Source of the DNA: an uncultured Lachnospiraceae bacterium
GTDB taxonomy: Bacteria > Bacillota > Clostridia > Lachnospirales > Lachnospiraceae
DNA length: 8,468 nt
NCBI GenBank assembly: GCA_910587765.1
Contig: CAJUNR010000026.1
Span: forward strand, 57,522-65,989
Reading direction: 5' to 3'
The notes beneath the pieces are model-generated. The model did not search any database, was not told the origin of the DNA, and was given only the letters and a program-made list of their open reading frames with translations. Position numbers and translations under genes: made by a program. Each line of letters starts with the position of its first letter. Position 1 is the stretch's first letter. Shown in pieces: positions 6,628-8,468 of the stretch.

Positions 6628-7000
6628 ATATCTTTTGGATGCAAATGCAATACTAAGATTTTTGTTGCAGGATATGGAAGAACAGTTCCAGTATGTAAGG
6701 ACAGTGATAAGAAATAGGAATTGCTATATAACATTGGAAGTGTTGGCGGAAGTGTGTTATGTACTGGAAGGGCTTTATCAGGTTTCCAGAGAAGATATTA
6801 TATGTAATTTCCGTAAACTGAATAATGATGTGGTGATTTTAAATGCGGATGTATTACTTAGGGCATTGGAGATATTTGATAAGACACCAAAACTTGATTT
6901 CGTGGATTGTCTTTTGTATGGATATAAAACGGAAAAGGGAGTAGATATCGTAACCTTTGACAAAAAACTTCAAAAAAGGTTGGAAATGATAGGAATGTAA
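6614..7000 (+). CDS. PIN-domain toxin (VapC-like ribonuclease)
   Basis: Probable Mg-dependent endoribonuclease of the PIN family, which in VapBC systems cleaves RNA and stops growth unless bound by its antitoxin. The 128 residues carry all four expected acidic positions: Asp9 in YLLDANAILRFLL, Glu46 in VLAEVCYVLEG, Asp95/Asp98 in LDFVDCLL, and Asp116 in VTFDKKL. Nothing indicates truncation, so it is likely active. The ATG at 6614 lies inside the antitoxin gene, downstream of GGAGGAAGGCGG (6591-6602). A small EDIHK-family gene follows after 40 nt. The RNA target cannot be told from sequence. Confidence 0.85.
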   Translation: MGENRYLLDANAILRFLLQDMEEQFQYVRTVIRNRNCYITLEVLAEVCYVLEGLYQVSREDIICNFRKLNNDVVILNADVLLRALEIFDKTPKLDFVDCLLYGYKTEKGVDIVTFDKKLQKRLEMIGM

Positions 7001-7040
7001 TCGGTTATTTGATTTGTTTTATGAGAAAGAAAGCAATATT

Positions 7041-7247
7041 ATGGAAAAACTGGTTTTAAGCTCAGATTTTACAGTTGAAGATATACACAAAATTCGTGAG
7101 CGCAATTATGAAGTGACAAAACACATGACAATGGAGGAAAAACTGCTGTATTATAATACGCCAAGGACAGATGCGGAAGAGCAGATAGAAAGACTTAGGG
7201 ATAGTAAGCAGTGGGAAGATGATTTTAAGACCAGGAAGGAGCGTTGA
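7041..7247 (+). CDS. Small EDIHK-family protein, possible antitoxin (copy 1)
   Basis: Encodes 68 charged, mostly helical residues from the ATG at 7041; a TTG at 7014 is in frame but has no better binding site. It is a paralogue of the gene at 8099-8272: 26 of the first 39 residues are identical by eye, including FTxEDIHKxRExNYExTK, with a different C-terminus (about 54-68). The second copy lies 2 nt after a PIN toxin pseudogene, and I infer that this family is the partner of that other PIN subfamily. Here it lies behind a PIN gene that already has its own antitoxin, so it may be an orphan, an immunity gene, or a relic of a deleted toxin. It may be co-transcribed with its neighbours, and YgiT follows after 4 nt. 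Function is not established from sequence. Confidence 0.6.
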   Translation: MEKLVLSSDFTVEDIHKIRERNYEVTKHMTMEEKLLYYNTPRTDAEEQIERLRDSKQWEDDFKTRKER

Positions 7248-7251
7248 TGGT

Positions 7252-7479
7252 ATGCTGTGTATGGAATGTGGGGCAAATGCCAATAAAGGATATACAACGG
7301 ATGTTACAGATTTAGGAAATTGCCTTGTAATTGTGAGGAATGTTCCCTGCTATAAATGTACGGAATGTAACGAGACAATTTATACGGCTGATGTAATCAA
7401 GCGGTTGGAGGAGATTGTGGAGCAGGCTAAGAAAATGATGCAGGAAATCGCAATCATTGACTATGCAAAGGCGGCATAA
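7252..7479 (+). CDS. YgiT-type zinc-finger protein
   Basis: 75 residues with a paired-cysteine knuckle: C3xxC6 near the N-terminus and C36xxC39 after the NVP turn (residues 30-32), plus Cys33. This matches the YgiT/MqsA N-terminal zinc-binding domain, found as antitoxin or partner in toxin-antitoxin loci. The C-terminal part (about 46-75) is helical and charged, but too short for the DNA-binding HTH domain of full-length MqsA. The start at 7252 follows GGAAGGAG (7233-7240); an out-of-frame ATG at 7247 overlaps the previous stop and gives no protein. In Firmicutes such short YgiT proteins often follow a DUF4258-type toxin; none is seen here. Terminator R2 lies downstream. Confidence 0.75.
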   Translation: MLCMECGANANKGYTTDVTDLGNCLVIVRNVPCYKCTECNETIYTADVIKRLEEIVEQAKKMMQEIAIIDYAKAA

Positions 7480-7581
7480 CAAAATATTTGTACGGAAAGC
7501 TGAAATAATGATTTACCTTTAATCATTGTTTTGGGCTGAAATAAAGAGGTTTTATGTGGTGACTCATCTATGACTATGACC

Positions 7582-7608
7582 GCGCAGGCGGCGTTGAATG
7601 AAAAGTGA
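7582..7608 (+). pseudogene. Remnant of the ppdK 3' end
   Basis: The last eight codons and stop of a ppdK-like reading frame, with no gene body before them. Synonymous-only changes suggest that this fragment diverged while part of a working gene (for example in another strain's ppdK) rather than decaying as a non-functional copy, but three sites is a small sample. Confidence 0.7.
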
Positions 7609-7653
7609 TGCACCGTGAAGCTGTGAGAAACGGCTGATTGAAGTATTATAATA

Positions 7654-7706
7654 ATGAAAAAAGAAATCCCCTGTCACTGGTGAAAGGTGTCGGGGGATTT
7701 TTTCAT
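7654..7706 (+). terminator. Second copy of the ppdK-type terminator
   Basis: AAATCCCC (7664-7671) pairs with GGGGATTT (7693-7700) and a T run follows. It is the same hairpin as at 6071-6125, carried in R2, and probably ends transcripts from the antitoxin-PIN-EDIHK-YgiT group. Confidence 0.8.
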
Positions 7707-7721
7707 TTGTGCGGTTATGGA

Positions 7722-7750
7722 TTATTAAAGGGGGAGTTTTGTGCTAAAAT
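7722..7750 (+). promoter_or_regulatory. Promoter element, copy 3, for the PIN pseudogene and EDIHK copy 2
   Basis: TTATTA (7722-7727), 17-nt spacer, extended -10 TGCTAAAAT with TAAAAT at 7745-7750. The PIN pseudogene ATG is at 7774 behind AAAGGGAGTGAGG, so the leader is short (about 17 nt). Of the three copies this one is best placed before a gene. Confidence 0.6.
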
Positions 7751-7773
7751 GACTGTAAAGGGAGTGAGGTATC

Positions 7774-8096
7774 ATGGACAGAAAATTAAAGGTGTATTTA
7801 GACACATCTGTTATAAGTTAAGCAGGATTTCTTATACGAAACTGGAAATAACGAATGAAGTTTTAAAAGTTGCAAATCAGATTATAAGTATGGGCATACT
7901 GACACCGAAAAGCTTTGATGATTGCCAGCATATAGCAACTGCTGTTGTGCATGGTTGTGACGGCATCATATCGTGGAATTTTAAGCATATTGTAAATGTC
8001 AAAACAATTCGTGGCATGAGGGCAATCACAAATCTTGAGGGATATAAGCAGATAGAGATTTTAAGCCTGTCAGCCTTATTGGAAAGTGAGGGATGA
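7774..8096 (+). pseudogene. PIN-domain toxin with internal deletion
   Basis: The reading frame from 7774 starts MDRKLKVYLDTSVIS, a typical PIN N-terminus with the first metal-binding Asp, then hits a stop at 7819-7821. The C-terminal half of a PIN protein continues in another frame from about 7827 to 8096, with the signatures ILTPKSFDDCQHIATAV and IISWNFKHIVNVKTIRG. An intact relative would have about 150 residues; only 15 plus about 90 remain, so roughly 50 residues including the central catalytic Glu are lost, and the frame is shifted. An open frame from 7638 joins the C-terminal half to translated terminator and promoter sequence and is not a real start. The toxin is almost certainly dead, although its downstream partner gene is intact. 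Confidence 0.8.
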
Positions 8097-8098
8097 TT

Positions 8099-8272
8099 AT
8101 GGAAAAGCCAGTTTTAAGCCCAAATTTTACGATTGAGGATATTCATAAACTGCGTGAGTATAATTATGAGATAACAAAAGATATGACTGACAAGGAGCGA
8201 ATGGACTATTACAATAACAGGGGACGGGAAGTTCAGAGGAGATTGGAGCGGATGAAAGCCGCAAATGTTTAA
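8099..8272 (+). CDS. Small EDIHK-family protein, possible antitoxin (copy 2)
   Basis: 57 residues, starting at ATG 8099, two bases after the stop of the PIN pseudogene and with GAGGGATG upstream. The N-terminal half (MEKPVLSPNFTIEDIHKLRE and the following NYEITKDMT) matches the copy at 7041-7247; the rest is a basic helical tail (REVQRRLERMKAANV). No known domain is recognised. The toxin-then-partner order and tight coupling suggest that it is the antitoxin of the PIN subfamily seen in the pseudogene (inference). Its survival after toxin loss fits the usual asymmetry that an antitoxin alone is harmless and may cross-protect against related toxins. Confidence 0.65.
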   Translation: MEKPVLSPNFTIEDIHKLREYNYEITKDMTDKERMDYYNNRGREVQRRLERMKAANV

Positions 8273-8352
8273 CAGACAAAGAAAAATTGTATAGATGGAA
8301 AACGGCGTCTCAATTATTTTTTCTGCATTGCCCGAAAGAGAGATAATTTTTA

Positions 8353-8418
8353 TTACAAGTAGTAAAGCAGTGAATTGTTTTTATTAGAGAAACAATTCGC
8401 TGCTTTTTCTGCTTGTAA
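8353..8418. terminator. Long hairpin terminator after EDIHK copy 2
   Basis: A strong stem: 8364-8380 pairs with 8390-8406 over 17 positions with one G-T pair and a 9-nt loop. The outer arms TTACAAG (8353-8359) and CTTGTAA (8412-8418) also pair. T runs lie on the right side and A-rich sequence on the left, so it may terminate from both directions. Bases 8419-8468 show nothing recognisable. Confidence 0.75.
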
Positions 8419-8468
8419 CTTAACAGAATAAATGACAAAAAGGGATTTATAAGTGGGAACATCCGTGA

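Larger units (their letters stand above)
7582..7749 (+). repeat. Repeat R2: displaced ppdK 3' end, terminator and promoter (second copy)
   Basis: Second copy of R1 (6000-6166). It begins with nine codons that still read AQAALNEK-stop (7582-7608). In these codons the three base differences from ppdK are all silent: CTG/TTG, AAA/AAG and stop TAA/TGA. Upstream of 7582 no ppdK sequence remains. The terminator core is identical to R1; other differences lie around it. Confidence 0.9.

Noticed and set aside
7165..7177. GGACAGATGCGGA, 13 nt identical to the start of repeat B, inside the first EDIHK gene
   Set aside because: It is in coding sequence, without the rest of the motif, hairpin arm or nearby start codon; most likely coincidence.
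7507..7527. Small AT-rich hairpin (AATGATT/AATCATT) after the YgiT gene
   Set aside because: Only seven mostly A-T pairs and no good T run. The R2 terminator downstream is far stronger.
6000..7749. IS element or transposon bracketed by the 167-nt direct repeats
   Set aside because: No transposase or integrase is encoded between them, the repeats are direct and include native gene sequence, and no terminal inverted repeats were found.
7638..7826. N-terminal part of the open frame 7638-8096
   Set aside because: It reads through the terminator and promoter of R2. The true PIN N-terminus starts at 7774 in another frame.

Overview
The window reads as a chromosomal segment from an anaerobic Clostridia bacterium, most likely a member of the Lachnospiraceae (inference). 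The support is a single-chain class II glycyl-tRNA synthetase, a PPi-type phosphofructokinase and a pyruvate phosphate dikinase that closely matches the known Clostridium symbiosum enzyme in length and active-site numbering, all with strong AGGAGG-like ribosome binding sites. Every supported gene is on the plus strand.

Left part (1-6026), housekeeping: glyS (181-1569), a PPi-dependent 6-phosphofructokinase (1866-3110) and ppdK (3405-6026). The last two are PPi-linked glycolytic enzymes: one spends PPi to phosphorylate fructose-6-phosphate, the other uses PPi and AMP with PEP to make ATP and pyruvate. pfp and ppdK each have a visible promoter, and pfp ends at a GC-rich hairpin. The leaders of glyS and pfp are unusual. 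Each is a tandem array of about 104-112 nt units folding into two strong hairpins. Both arrays stop in the middle of the first hairpin, so that the same motif, GATGCGGAACTYAA, lies exactly 30 nt before each start codon. I do not recognise this element; it is the best candidate here for something undescribed. ppdK has a different leader, with a hairpin followed by eight T.

Right part (6027-8468), accessory: lower GC, made of toxin-antitoxin-like genes. A VapB-like antitoxin overlaps an intact PIN-domain toxin (6415-7000), followed by a small gene of an 'EDIHK' family (7041-7247) and a YgiT-type zinc-finger protein (7252-7479). Then comes a second copy of the last nine codons of ppdK plus its terminator and a promoter (7582-7749), an internally deleted PIN toxin pseudogene (7774-8096), and a second, intact 'EDIHK' gene (8099-8272). 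A long hairpin terminator closes the region (8353-8418). The duplicated ppdK end suggests that toxin-antitoxin cassettes were added behind ppdK by recombination that restored the gene's 3' end.

No rRNA, tRNA, CRISPR array, transposase or integrase was seen. All identifications were made by eye from motifs; no database search was possible.
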